A stretch of DNA of 64,000 bases from contig NZ_CP070961.1 of NCBI RefSeq assembly GCF_017086465.1, forward strand, positions 496,001-560,000, given 5' to 3'. Position 1 is the stretch's first letter, and every line of letters begins with the position of its first letter. The DNA is from Nocardioides sp. zg-1228 (GTDB lineage: Bacteria > Actinomycetota > Actinomycetes > Propionibacteriales > Nocardioidaceae). The position numbers and the translations under genes are program-made. Of the stretch, positions 12,817-20,502 are shown piece after piece. Below the pieces are notes generated by a model. The model saw only the letters and a program-made list of their open reading frames with translations. It had not been told where the DNA came from and ran no database searches.

Positions 12817-13332
12817 GTGACCGGCCCCGAGGGTCCCGAGGGTCCCGACGGCCCCGACGGGGATCCGCCGGAGCCGCGCGGGACGCTGCGCCCCACCTCC
12901 GCGGGCGCCCTGACGGTGTGCGCCGTCGTGGGCCTGGCGCTCGGGTGGGGCATGCACCCGCTGGTCGAGGCGCTGACCGGGCGGCCGCCGCTGGTGTCGT
13001 GGGCGCAGGCCCTGGTGCTCGTCATGGTCGCCGCGATCATGGCGTTCCTGGCCTGGCACACGTGGCAGACGGTGCACGTGCGCGGTGAGCGGCTCGAGGC
13101 GCAGCAGGCCGTCAACCGGCTCGTGCTGGCCCGGGCGTGCGCGCTCGCCGGCACGCTCGTCGCCGCCGGCTACGTCGGCTACACGGTCGGCTGGCTGGGC
13201 GACGAGTCGCAGTACGCCCAAGGCTGGATGCTGCGCGCACTGGTCGCTGCGGCCGGGGCGGCCGGCGTGAGTGTGGCCTCGCTCGCCCTCGAGCGTGCGT
13301 GTCGCGCAGACGGCGGCCGGTCACAGCCCTAG
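12817..13332 (+). CDS. DUF3180 family membrane protein
   Basis: A 171-residue actinobacterial membrane protein of unknown function, found next to folK in many relatives. The N-terminus is Pro/Gly/Asp-rich (GPEGPEGPDGPDG). Four hydrophobic segments follow (about 29-47, 59-80, 91-111 and 129-147). GTG at 12817 lies directly after the second copy of the 65-bp duplication; AGGGG about nine bases upstream is a weak ribosome-binding site. Its stop codon TAG forms part of the -10 box of the next gene. Confidence 0.82.
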   Translation: MTGPEGPEGPDGPDGDPPEPRGTLRPTSAGALTVCAVVGLALGWGMHPLVEALTGRPPLVSWAQALVLVMVAAIMAFLAWHTWQTVHVRGERLEAQQAVNRLVLARACALAGTLVAAGYVGYTVGWLGDESQYAQGWMLRALVAAAGAAGVSVASLALERACRADGGRSQP

Positions 13333-13335
13333 GGT
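13330..13335 (+). promoter_or_regulatory. -10 box TAGGGT before the coiled-coil membrane gene (leaderless)
   Basis: TAGGGT ends six bases before the ATG at 13342 and includes the stop codon of the DUF3180 gene. No Shine-Dalgarno sequence is present. Confidence 0.5.
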
Positions 13336-13341
13336 GGCGCC

Positions 13342-13959
13342 ATGCCTTCCCAGCAGCCCCAGCAGTCCCAGGTGTCGCGGACGCCTGCTCGCCGTCGTCA
13401 GCGCAGCACCCGCCTGGTCGTGGCCGTCGCCCTCCTCGTCGTCGGCGCGGTCCTCGTGGTCGGCGCGCTCGCGTCCTCCTCGGCGACCCTGACCGCTGTG
13501 GCTGCCGTCGTGGCCGTGCTCGCCGGCGCGGCCGCCACCCGGATCACCCACACCGAACTGATGCAGGCCCGCCGCGACGCCGCCCGCGACAGCGCCGTGC
13601 AGGCCCAGCAGTACCGCGAGCTCACCGAGCGGCGCACAGCGGAGTCCGTCGCCTTCGCCGCCGACATGCGGCGCAAGATCGACGAGCGCGAGGAGGCGAT
13701 CGACGTCCTCGAGCGCGCCCTGTCGAGCGCGCAGAAGAACGCCGCCGAGCAGACGCTCAAGCGCGGCCAGGAGGCCCGTCGCGCCGACGCCGCCGAGCGT
13801 GGCCGCGACGACGCCGAGCGCGGTCGCGACGACGCCGAGGGCCGGGCTGCCGAGGCGATCGTGCTCGTGGCCGAGCTCGAGGCCGAGATCGACGTGCTCC
13901 GCGCCGAGCTCGACGTGCTCCGCGCGGCCGCGGCGCGCCGCGACCACCGCAGCGCCTGA
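13342..13959 (+). CDS. Membrane protein with cytoplasmic coiled coil, unknown function
   Basis: 205 residues. A Gln/Ser/Arg-rich start is followed by two close hydrophobic segments (LVVAVALLVVGAVLVVGAL and LTAVAAVVAVLAGAA). After them about 135 residues are charged and heptad-like, including the duplicated AERGRDD and EIDVLRA/ELDVLRA, a strong coiled-coil prediction. Such proteins often tether or organise partners at the membrane, but I recognise no family. The gene lies between DUF3180 and the acetyltransferase and has its own leaderless promoter. Confidence 0.8.
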   Translation: MPSQQPQQSQVSRTPARRRQRSTRLVVAVALLVVGAVLVVGALASSSATLTAVAAVVAVLAGAAATRITHTELMQARRDAARDSAVQAQQYRELTERRTAESVAFAADMRRKIDEREEAIDVLERALSSAQKNAAEQTLKRGQEARRADAAERGRDDAERGRDDAEGRAAEAIVLVAELEAEIDVLRAELDVLRAAAARRDHRSA

Positions 13960-14003
13960 GGCAGCCGACGCCGCCGCGGCGGCGTACGGAAGAATGGGTC
14001 CTC

Positions 14004-15110
14004 GTGATCCCCGAGGACAACCGGTTCGAGAGCGACCCCGCCGACGCGCTGCCCGACGACCCCGGGCTCGCGGCGGGCTGGCAGGCCGAGAGTCCCGACG
14101 GCGACGACCCGGCCACGATCGAGCGGCTCGTCGAGCTGCTGCGTGAGCACGAGCGCGCCGGCCGCGGGTGGGCGAGCTCCGGCGAGGACGCCGTGCGGGT
14201 CGAGGTCTCCGACCGCGGCCTGGCGATGCGCGAGAACGTCGTGCTGCGCGACCCCGACGGCCGGATCCAGGCCTGGGGGAGCGTCCACGACCGCGCGTCG
14301 GGGCGGATGCTCTTCGTGCACATCGTCGCCCGCGACCTCGACGAGCGCGTCGCCGCGCGCTGCAGCGACGTGCTGTTCGCGTGGGCGCAGACCCAGGCGG
14401 AGGCGGTCGGGGCGGCCCGCGGCGTGCCGGAGCAGCAGATCGACACGGGCGCCTTCGCCGACGACGAGCGCCAGCACGCCTGGCTCGCCGCGGCCGGGTT
14501 CGAGCGCGTCCGCACCTGGTGGCAGATGAGCCGCCCGGTGGAGCCGGCCGAGGCCGAGCTGGTGCCCGACCCGGCACGCTGGGAGCGCAAGGGCGTGGTC
14601 TTCCGCCTGGTCGAGCGCCAGGGCGGCCCGGACTCCGGCGGCATGCCCGACGAGGCCGACCTGCGCGCGGTGCACGACGTGCTGGAAGGGGCCTTCACCG
14701 ACCACTTCAACTCGACGGAGGAGACCTTCGACGAGTTCATCCACCGCCTCCGCGAGGACCCCGGCCACCGCTGGGACCACTGGTGGCTGGCCGAGATCAC
14801 CGACGAGGCGGGCCGCACCGAGGCCGCCGGCGCCCTGGTGGGCTCGGTGAGCGAGTCCGACACCGGCCCCGACGGGTCCTACGTCGCCTACCTCGGCGTG
14901 CTCGAGTCGGCGCGCGGGCGCGGCGTGGCCACGGGCCTGCTCCGCACGATCATCGCCGACGCCGCGTCACGCGGCCGCGACCGCGTCGGCCTGGAGGTCG
15001 ACGCCGACTCGCCCACCGGCGCCGACGGCCTCTACACGTCGATGGGCTGGGCCACGTCCTACGTCACGGAGTCGTGGCACCGGACCGTGACGACCTCGAC
15101 GACCGGCTGA
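14004..15110 (+). CDS. GNAT-family acetyltransferase, two-domain
   Basis: A 368-residue protein with two GNAT-like halves. The C-terminal one (about 215-365) is clearly active-looking, with the acetyl-CoA loop SARGRGVATGLL and the trailing GLYTSMGW. The N-terminal half (about 30-190) is more degenerate. Two tandem GNAT domains recall mycothiol synthase MshD, but the protein is longer and I see no basis to call it that. GTG at 14004 is the first plausible in-frame start; the nearby ATG at 13994 is out of frame. It converges on the OpuC-type ATPase. Confidence 0.8.
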   Translation: MIPEDNRFESDPADALPDDPGLAAGWQAESPDGDDPATIERLVELLREHERAGRGWASSGEDAVRVEVSDRGLAMRENVVLRDPDGRIQAWGSVHDRASGRMLFVHIVARDLDERVAARCSDVLFAWAQTQAEAVGAARGVPEQQIDTGAFADDERQHAWLAAAGFERVRTWWQMSRPVEPAEAELVPDPARWERKGVVFRLVERQGGPDSGGMPDEADLRAVHDVLEGAFTDHFNSTEETFDEFIHRLREDPGHRWDHWWLAEITDEAGRTEAAGALVGSVSESDTGPDGSYVAYLGVLESARGRGVATGLLRTIIADAASRGRDRVGLEVDADSPTGADGLYTSMGWATSYVTESWHRTVTTSTTG

Positions 15111-15116
15111 GCGCGG

Positions 15117-16085
15117 TCAGCTCGACGGGCCGCGCAGCGACTGGCGCAACGCCCGGTGCACCCCGGCCGGGGTGAGCACCCCGACGAACGTCGCGCCGCG
15201 CCGCACGCCGATCATCGGCTTGTCGTCGCGCAGCATCGCGGCGAGCGCCTCCTCGAGCGAGGAGTCGAGGTCGATGGCCGAGCCGAGGTCGCCGGTCGCG
15301 ACCCCGTGGATCGGCTCGAGGTGCTCGACGGTCAGCCGGGTCACGGTGAGGGTGCGGATGCCGCCGGCGCCCACGAAGTCGGCCACCTGCTCGTCGGCCG
15401 GGTGGGCGAGCAGCTCGCCGGGGGTGGCGTACTGGGCGAGCCGGCCGCCCGCGGCGAAGACGGCCACCCGGTCGCCCATCCGGATCGCCTCGTCGATGGC
15501 GTGGGTCACCAGCACGACCGTCTTGCCCAGCTCGGCCTGGAGCCGCCGGAACTCGTCCTGCAGGCGGCCGCGCACCACGGGGTCGACGGCGCCGAACGGC
15601 TCGTCCATCAGCAGCACGGGCGGGTCGGCGGCGAGCGCGCGGGCGACGCCGACGCGCTGGCGCTGGCCGCCGGACAGCTCGTGGGGGTAGCGGCGGGCGT
15701 ACTGCTCGGGGTCGAGGCCGACGGTGGCGAGGAGCTCGTGGGCGCGCTCGCGGGCGGTCGCCCTGGACTCGCCGTAGAGCAGCGGCACCGTCATCACGTT
15801 CTGCTCGATGCGCTGGTGGGGGAACAGGCCGATCTGCTGGATGACGTAGCCGATGCCGCGGCGCAGCTGGACGGGGTCGGCGTCGGTGACGTCGCGGCCG
15901 TCGAGCCAGATGCGGCCGGTGGTGGGCTCGATCAGCCGGTTGATCATCTTGAGCGTCGTGGACTTGCCGCAGCCCGACGGCCCGACCAGGCAGACCATCT
16001 CGCCGCGGGCCACGTCGAGGTCGAGCTCGTGGACGGCCACGGTGCCGTCGGGGTAGGTCTTGCCCACGCCTTCGAGCCGGATCAT
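15117..16085 (-). CDS. opuCA: Glycine betaine/choline-type ABC transporter ATP-binding protein
   Basis: A 322-residue ATPase of the quaternary-amine uptake (OpuC/ProV) family. Walker A GPSGCGKST, signature LSGGQRQRVGVARAL and Walker B VLLMDEPF are intact. A C-terminal CBS-like stretch (about 250-318, ending TPAGVHRALRQ) may sense ionic strength, as in OpuA/OpuC ATPases. ATG at 16085 begins the conserved MIRLEGVGKTYPDG. An upstream in-frame ATG at 16112 lies six bases after a TATGGT box and could be a leaderless start, adding nine residues. It is divergent from its permease with at most 30 bases between the starts. Confidence 0.9.
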   Translation of the reverse strand: MIRLEGVGKTYPDGTVAVHELDLDVARGEMVCLVGPSGCGKSTTLKMINRLIEPTTGRIWLDGRDVTDADPVQLRRGIGYVIQQIGLFPHQRIEQNVMTVPLLYGESRATARERAHELLATVGLDPEQYARRYPHELSGGQRQRVGVARALAADPPVLLMDEPFGAVDPVVRGRLQDEFRRLQAELGKTVVLVTHAIDEAIRMGDRVAVFAAGGRLAQYATPGELLAHPADEQVADFVGAGGIRTLTVTRLTVEHLEPIHGVATGDLGSAIDLDSSLEEALAAMLRDDKPMIGVRRGATFVGVLTPAGVHRALRQSLRGPSS

Positions 16086-16102
16086 CGACTCGCCGCCCCG
16101 TG

Positions 16103-16124
16103 TAGCGTCCATGCGGTGACCATA
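16103..16124. promoter_or_regulatory. Interlocked divergent -10 boxes in the opuC locus
   Basis: On the plus strand TAGCGT (16103-16108) ends seven bases before the permease GTG at 16116. On the minus strand TATGGT (plus-strand 16124-16119) ends six bases before an ATG at 16112 in frame with opuCA. Each -10 box therefore lies inside the other gene's transcript, so polymerase binding at one should block the other. Confidence 0.5.
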
Positions 16125-16814
16125 CTGGCCGCGGCCGACTCGGGGCCGAGCTGTTACAGCCGCTTCGTCAACGAGTGGTTCTGCTGGCAGTACGTCGAGG
16201 ACCGTCACGCCCAGATCACCGACGCGCTGGTCGAGCACGTCGCCATCACCCTCGCCGCGCTCGCCCTCGGCATCGCCATCGCCGTGCCGCTGGCGCTGCT
16301 CGCCCGGCGGCTGCCCCGCCTGGAGTCGCTGGTGCTGGGCGTCAGCACCGGCGTCTACACCGTGCCCTCGCTCGCGCTGCTGCCGCTGCTGGTGCCGTTC
16401 ACCGGGCTCTCGGCGGCCACGGTCGTGATCGGGCTCGGGCTCTACGCGCTCACCATCTTGGTCCGGGCCCTCCTCGACGGGCTGCGCTCGGTGCCCGACG
16501 ACGTGCGGGAGGCGGCCACGGGACTGGGCTACGGGCGGGCGCGGATGCTCACCCGCATCGAGATGCCCCTCGCCCTGCCGGTGGTGATGGCCGGCCTGCG
16601 GGTGGCGGCCGTGTCGACGGTCGCGCTCACCACGGTCGGCACGCTGGTGTCCTACGGCGGGCTCGGCGACCTGATCTCCCACGGCGTGCAGCGCGACTTC
16701 CGCGCCGAGCTGTTGACCGCCGCGGTGCTGTGCGTCGTGCTGGCCGTCGTGCTCGACGCGGTGCTCGTCGTGGTGCAGCGCGTGCTGACGCCGTGGACGG
16801 CGGGGGCCCGCTGA
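16116..16814 (+). CDS. opuCB: Glycine betaine/choline-type ABC transporter permease
   Basis: A 232-residue inner-membrane permease of the OpuC/ProW type, with about five membrane helices and the EAA-like loop EAATGLGYGRARMLTRIEMPLALP that docks the ATPase. It starts with GTG at 16116, preceded by a leaderless-type TAGCGT box; the long open frame upstream is antisense to opuCA. Its stop overlaps the ATG of the second permease (TGATG). The two permeases and the ATPase should form the membrane core. Confidence 0.88.
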   Translation: MTILAAADSGPSCYSRFVNEWFCWQYVEDRHAQITDALVEHVAITLAALALGIAIAVPLALLARRLPRLESLVLGVSTGVYTVPSLALLPLLVPFTGLSAATVVIGLGLYALTILVRALLDGLRSVPDDVREAATGLGYGRARMLTRIEMPLALPVVMAGLRVAAVSTVALTTVGTLVSYGGLGDLISHGVQRDFRAELLTAAVLCVVLAVVLDAVLVVVQRVLTPWTAGAR

Positions 16815-17572
16815 TGGAGCTCTTCGCCGACACCTGGCACTACCTCCTCGACCCCGCGAGCTGGACCGGCTCGGGCGGCCTCGTCGCCCGCCTGCTCGAG
16901 CAGCTGCTGCTCACCGCCACGGCCCTCGTCGCCGCCATGCTGCTCGGCCTGCCCCTCGCCCTGTGGCTCGGCCACCTCGGCAAGGGCGGCTTCCTCGCCG
17001 TCAACATCTCCAACGTGGGGCGCGCCGTGCCGACGTTCGCGCTCCTCGCCCTCCTGGTCGCCGCCGACTGGCCCGGCTCCGCCGACTTCGGCCCCTACGG
17101 CCGGGCCGGGCTCGCCACCCTCATCGCGCTCGTGCTCTTCGCCCTCCCGCCCCTCATCACCAACGGCTACGTCGGGATGCGCGAGGTGCCCTCCGACGTG
17201 CAGGAGGCGGCCGACGGCATGGGCATGTCGCGCCTGCAGCGCTTCTGGCGCGTCGAGCTGCCGCTGGCGCTGCCGGTGGTGGCCTCCGGCGTGCGGCTCG
17301 CACTCGTCCAGGTGTGGGCCACGGCCACGATCGCGGCGCTGGTCGCCGGCCCCGGGCTGGGACGCATCATCACCGAGGGGTTCGCGCGCAACGACTACGC
17401 CCAGGGCATGGCGGGCGCGGTGGTGGTCGCGCTCGTCGCCCTCCTGCTCGAGCTCGCCGCGGCCGGCGTCCAGCGTGCCGCCGACCCGATGTCGCGCGCC
17501 TCGTCACCCAATCGTGATGACGCCCCGTCGGTGGCCTCGACTACGGTGACAGAGGCTCCCACCGGGAGCTGA
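16814..17572 (+). CDS. opuCD: Glycine betaine/choline-type ABC transporter permease (second subunit)
   Basis: A 252-residue permease, related to its upstream neighbour but with its own EAA loop (EAADGMGMSRLQRFWRVELPL). About six hydrophobic segments are visible. The hydrophilic C-terminal tail of about 30 residues (RASSPNRDDAPSV) has no family counterpart. ATG 16814 shares its A with the preceding stop, which couples the two permeases at equal amounts. Confidence 0.88.
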   Translation: MELFADTWHYLLDPASWTGSGGLVARLLEQLLLTATALVAAMLLGLPLALWLGHLGKGGFLAVNISNVGRAVPTFALLALLVAADWPGSADFGPYGRAGLATLIALVLFALPPLITNGYVGMREVPSDVQEAADGMGMSRLQRFWRVELPLALPVVASGVRLALVQVWATATIAALVAGPGLGRIITEGFARNDYAQGMAGAVVVALVALLLELAAAGVQRAADPMSRASSPNRDDAPSVASTTVTEAPTGS

Positions 17573-17599
17573 GCCGACCCGCTCGCACGACCGGACACG

Positions 17600-17616
17600 C
17601 GTGGCTCTCGGCCACG
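17600..17616 (+). promoter_or_regulatory. Intercistronic hairpin between permease and binding protein
   Basis: CGTGGC-TCTCG-GCCACG forms a 6-bp stem in the 65-base gap before the binding-protein gene. Hairpins at this place often protect the downstream message and raise binding-protein output; that role is inferred. Confidence 0.35.
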
Positions 17617-17637
17617 GGACACAGAAGGTAGAACGAC

Positions 17638-18585
17638 ATGCACGCACGACGTCCGCTGCTGGCGGTGACCGCTCTTGCCCTGACCGCTCTCCTCGTCGGG
17701 TGCGCCGGCGACGACCTCGCCGCGGAGGACGACGCGCCGACCTCGGGCTCCGGCGGGGGCGAGGGCACGTCCGTCGTGATCGGCAGCCAGAGCTTCGACG
17801 AGGCCGCGCTCGTGACCGCGATGTACCAGCAGGTGCTCGAGTCGCAGGGCTACGACGTCGAGACCCGCCTGGTCGACACCCGCCCGGTCTACCTCAACGA
17901 GATGCCCGACTCCGTCCAGATCGCCCCGGAGTACGTCGCCGGCATCGTCGACCAGCTCAACACCGACGCCAACGGCCCCGACGCCAAGCCGCTGTCGACG
18001 AGCGACGCGCAGGAGACGATCGACGCGGGCGCCACGCTGCTCGAGGACAAGGGCATCACCCTGCTCGAGCCGTCGGAGGCGTTCTCGGCCAACGGCTACT
18101 TCGCCAGCCAGGAGTTCTCCGACGACCAGGGCGTCACCAAGCTCTCCGACCTCGAGGGCGAGGCGGTGACCCTGGCCGCCGCGCCCGACTGCAAGGGCCG
18201 CACCGACTGCGAGAAGGGCCTCGTCGACACCTACGGCATCGACATCACCCTCGAGCCGCTCGGCTACGCCTCCACCGAGACGTTCCAGGCGGTGCTCGAC
18301 GGGGAGGCGCAGCTCGGCCAGACCAGCACCCTCGACGGCACCTTGGAGGAGCAGGGCCTGCTGCTGCTCGAGGACGACTTGGGCATCCAGCCCGCGCAGA
18401 ACCTCGTCCCGGCGGTGTCGACGGAGTTCCTGGCCGACAACCCCGATGTCGAGGGCGCGCTCGACGACCTGATGGCCGCGCTCGACAACGACACCCTCGG
18501 CGAGCTGCTGGTCAGCGTCCAGGTCGACCGCGAGCAGCCGGACGACGTGGCCAAGGAGTTCCTGGAGTCCGAGGGCCTGATCTGA
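17638..18585 (+). CDS. opuCC: Glycine betaine/choline-type substrate-binding lipoprotein
   Basis: A 315-residue extracellular receptor of the quaternary-amine transporter. The signal peptide ends in the lipobox LLVGC with the lipidated Cys at residue 22, followed by a Ser/Gly-rich tether. The mature region (VVIGSQSFDEAALVTAMYQQ...) is a type F periplasmic-binding fold of the OpuCC/ProX kind, and aromatic residues are available for the amine cage. ATG at 17638 has AGAAGG upstream. Substrate (betaine, choline or carnitine) cannot be read from sequence alone. Confidence 0.88.
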   Translation: MHARRPLLAVTALALTALLVGCAGDDLAAEDDAPTSGSGGGEGTSVVIGSQSFDEAALVTAMYQQVLESQGYDVETRLVDTRPVYLNEMPDSVQIAPEYVAGIVDQLNTDANGPDAKPLSTSDAQETIDAGATLLEDKGITLLEPSEAFSANGYFASQEFSDDQGVTKLSDLEGEAVTLAAAPDCKGRTDCEKGLVDTYGIDITLEPLGYASTETFQAVLDGEAQLGQTSTLDGTLEEQGLLLLEDDLGIQPAQNLVPAVSTEFLADNPDVEGALDDLMAALDNDTLGELLVSVQVDREQPDDVAKEFLESEGLI

Positions 18586-18618
18586 CCCTCCTGCGGGTTG
18601 CAGGACTGGCTACAGGGT
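18585..18618. terminator. Weak bidirectional hairpin between convergent genes
   Basis: Nested arms ACCCT/AGGGT and CCTGC/GCAGG span the 24-base gap between the binding-protein stop and the end of the minus-strand nucleotidyltransferase gene. The stem is interrupted and lacks a T-run. Confidence 0.35.
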
Positions 18619-19221
18619 GCTCAACCACGGATGGCCGGGGTGCGCGATCGCCAGAGCGCTCCTCAGCCATGCGCGGCGCTCCGGCTCCAGCAGGTCTCGG
18701 CAGGCATCGAAGTCGGCCTGGTCCTTGGCGCGCAGGCCCGGAGCCTTGTGCAGCAGCTGGATCTCGGGCCTCAGGTACGAGATGCCGTCACGCACCCACA
18801 GGATGTCGTCGAACGGGAGAGTGATGCGGGCGTCGCGCTTGTAGGTCCACGTCGTCGAGCTCGCGTCCATGAGGATGACGTCGTACTCCCACGGCGACGC
18901 GCCGTCGGGGCGCAGCCACAGGTTCCCGCAGGACTCCATCAACGGATCGGTCGGGGTCAGCATCGGTCGCAACGCGCCCTTCGCCGCCTGCCAGACGTCC
19001 AGTCGCCCCGTCAGGTGCCGCTTCAGCGCAGCGACGTCGGCGCGCGGGATGCTGGGGTCCAGATCGCCGTGGGGGCGCGGGACGCCCGTGAACACCTCGA
19101 TGGCCCACCCGCCCGCGATCCACCAGCGGCCGGTGTACCCCTCCAACAGCTCGGCTGCGTCCTGGGGGGACCGGGCTCGCCAGGGGCCGTAGAGGCGGAC
19201 CGCCTCGTCATGGTCGATCAT
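18610..19221 (-). CDS. Aminoglycoside-nucleotidyltransferase-like protein
   Basis: A 203-residue protein of the nucleotidyltransferase fold, related to aminoglycoside 2''-adenylyltransferases. WWIAGGWAIE and RPHGDLD supply the GG and DxD elements; a further acid is available in WEYDVILMD. The canonical first acid after GGWA(V/I) is Glu here rather than Asp. The start ATG 19221 is seven bases from a TAGCCT box. It stands alone between a transporter and a glycosyltransferase. Resistance is only one possible role, since many chromosomal relatives have no known substrate. Confidence 0.75.
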   Translation of the reverse strand: MIDHDEAVRLYGPWRARSPQDAAELLEGYTGRWWIAGGWAIEVFTGVPRPHGDLDPSIPRADVAALKRHLTGRLDVWQAAKGALRPMLTPTDPLMESCGNLWLRPDGASPWEYDVILMDASSTTWTYKRDARITLPFDDILWVRDGISYLRPEIQLLHKAPGLRAKDQADFDACRDLLEPERRAWLRSALAIAHPGHPWLSTL

Positions 19222-19228
19222 CCGGTGC

Positions 19229-19234
19229 AGGCTA
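19229..19234 (-). promoter_or_regulatory. -10 box TAGCCT for the nucleotidyltransferase gene (leaderless)
   Basis: On the minus strand TAGCCT ends seven bases before the ATG at 19221. Confidence 0.5.
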
Positions 19235-19346
19235 GTCGCCGGGCGCGGTGGCCGTGCGGCGCACGGATCTGCTGTGCGACTGCCTGGGCCCGCGCCGATG
19301 TGCAGGTGAGCGTCCCGGTCGAACGCGTGGACCGACGCCCCGGTGC

Positions 19347-20456
19347 TCAGACCTCGTGCGGTCGCAGCGCGAGCGCCTCGGGCGGCACGGTGGTCTCGTC
19401 GAGCACCGAGTGCGGCACCGACAGCCGCCACGCGCCCGTTGCGACGTCCTGCACGCGCGGGGCGGGACCGTCGAGCCGCGCGACCCACTCCATGAGGGCC
19501 GTGACGTCGGCGCGGCGGTCCTGCTCGACGAGCCAGCCGGCCAGCCGGTGCACGGGCGGCAGGCCGCTGTGCACCAGCGACCGGCGCCCCCACAGCTCCA
19601 GCACGCCGGAGCGCAGCAGCCGCCACCACTCCGGGGTGCACCCGGGCACGAGCAGGAAGTAGCGCCACAGGTCGCCGGCCAGCACCCGGTCGACGAAGAC
19701 CGCCTCGACCTCCGGCGAGCCGTGGGCGCGCACCGAGGCCAGCGACATCCGCTTGGTCTCCCACCGGTCGGCGAGGTCCTGCAGCGACGCCGCCCGCGTC
19801 TGGGTGATCGACCCCTCGCGGATCCGCCAGCGGTAGACCACCTCGTCCAGCACGTCGAAGCTGCCGTCGAGGAACGAGCGGGTGGTGGTCGGCTGGTCCT
19901 CGTAGCGCGTGCCCTCGGGCCACGACAGGCCGGCTGCGTCCCAGAAGGAGCGGCGCCAGACCTTGTTCCAGGCGAAGACGTCGCCGAGGATCTCGGGCCG
20001 CTCCTCGATCCGGGCGCCGCGCAGCGGCCGGTGCAGCCGGCGCATCCACGGCGGCTCGACCAGGGCGTCGTCCTCCCAGCGCACGATCGAGCCGGTCGCG
20101 AAGTCCGAGCCCGACCCGGCGAGCGCGCCGAGCAGGTCGGCGTACGCCGTGGGCGGCAGCACGTCGTCGGAGTCGAGGAAGGCGAGGAAGTCGCCGCGGA
20201 CGTGCTGCACGCCGAGGTTGCGGGCGGCGCCCAGGCCGCCGTTGGCCGAGTGCACGACGGTGATGCGCCGGTCGCGGCGGGCCCACTCGTCGGCGATCTC
20301 GCCCGTGCGGTCGGTCGCGCCGTCGTCGACGACCACCGCCTCCCAGCGCGTGTGCGTCTGGGCGAGCAGGGAGCGGACGCAGTCGTCGAGGTAGTCCTCC
20401 ACGCCCCACGCCGGGACCACCACGCCGAGCAGGGGAGCGCGGGAGAAGAGCCTCAT
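19347..20456 (-). CDS. Family 2 glycosyltransferase
   Basis: A 369-residue inverting glycosyltransferase with a GT-A fold. It has the N-terminal VVVPAWGVEDYLDDCVRSLL, the nucleotide-binding VVVDDGATDRTGEIAD and the metal-binding FLDSDDVLPP (about residues 85-94). No membrane segment is evident, so it acts on the cytoplasmic side. The C-terminal 200 residues are typical of cell-wall or teichoic-acid polymer transferases, but the donor and acceptor cannot be assigned. It is divergent from a sulfotransferase, with both promoters in the 46-base gap. Confidence 0.88.
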   Translation of the reverse strand: MRLFSRAPLLGVVVPAWGVEDYLDDCVRSLLAQTHTRWEAVVVDDGATDRTGEIADEWARRDRRITVVHSANGGLGAARNLGVQHVRGDFLAFLDSDDVLPPTAYADLLGALAGSGSDFATGSIVRWEDDALVEPPWMRRLHRPLRGARIEERPEILGDVFAWNKVWRRSFWDAAGLSWPEGTRYEDQPTTTRSFLDGSFDVLDEVVYRWRIREGSITQTRAASLQDLADRWETKRMSLASVRAHGSPEVEAVFVDRVLAGDLWRYFLLVPGCTPEWWRLLRSGVLELWGRRSLVHSGLPPVHRLAGWLVEQDRRADVTALMEWVARLDGPAPRVQDVATGAWRLSVPHSVLDETTVPPEALALRPHEV

Positions 20457-20464
20457 ACGGCCGG

Positions 20465-20470
20465 ACCCTA
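20465..20470 (-). promoter_or_regulatory. -10 box TAGGGT for the glycosyltransferase gene
   Basis: On the minus strand TAGGGT ends eight bases before the ATG at 20456, implying a leaderless or nearly leaderless message. Confidence 0.45.
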
Positions 20471-20489
20471 GGACATCGCCCCTCGCCGG

Positions 20490-20495
20490 TAGGCT
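20490..20495 (+). promoter_or_regulatory. -10 box TAGGCT for the sulfotransferase gene (leaderless)
   Basis: TAGGCT ends seven bases before the GTG at 20503. With the minus-strand box at 20465-20470 it makes a compact divergent promoter region. Confidence 0.5.
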
Positions 20496-20502
20496 GCCCG
20501 CC

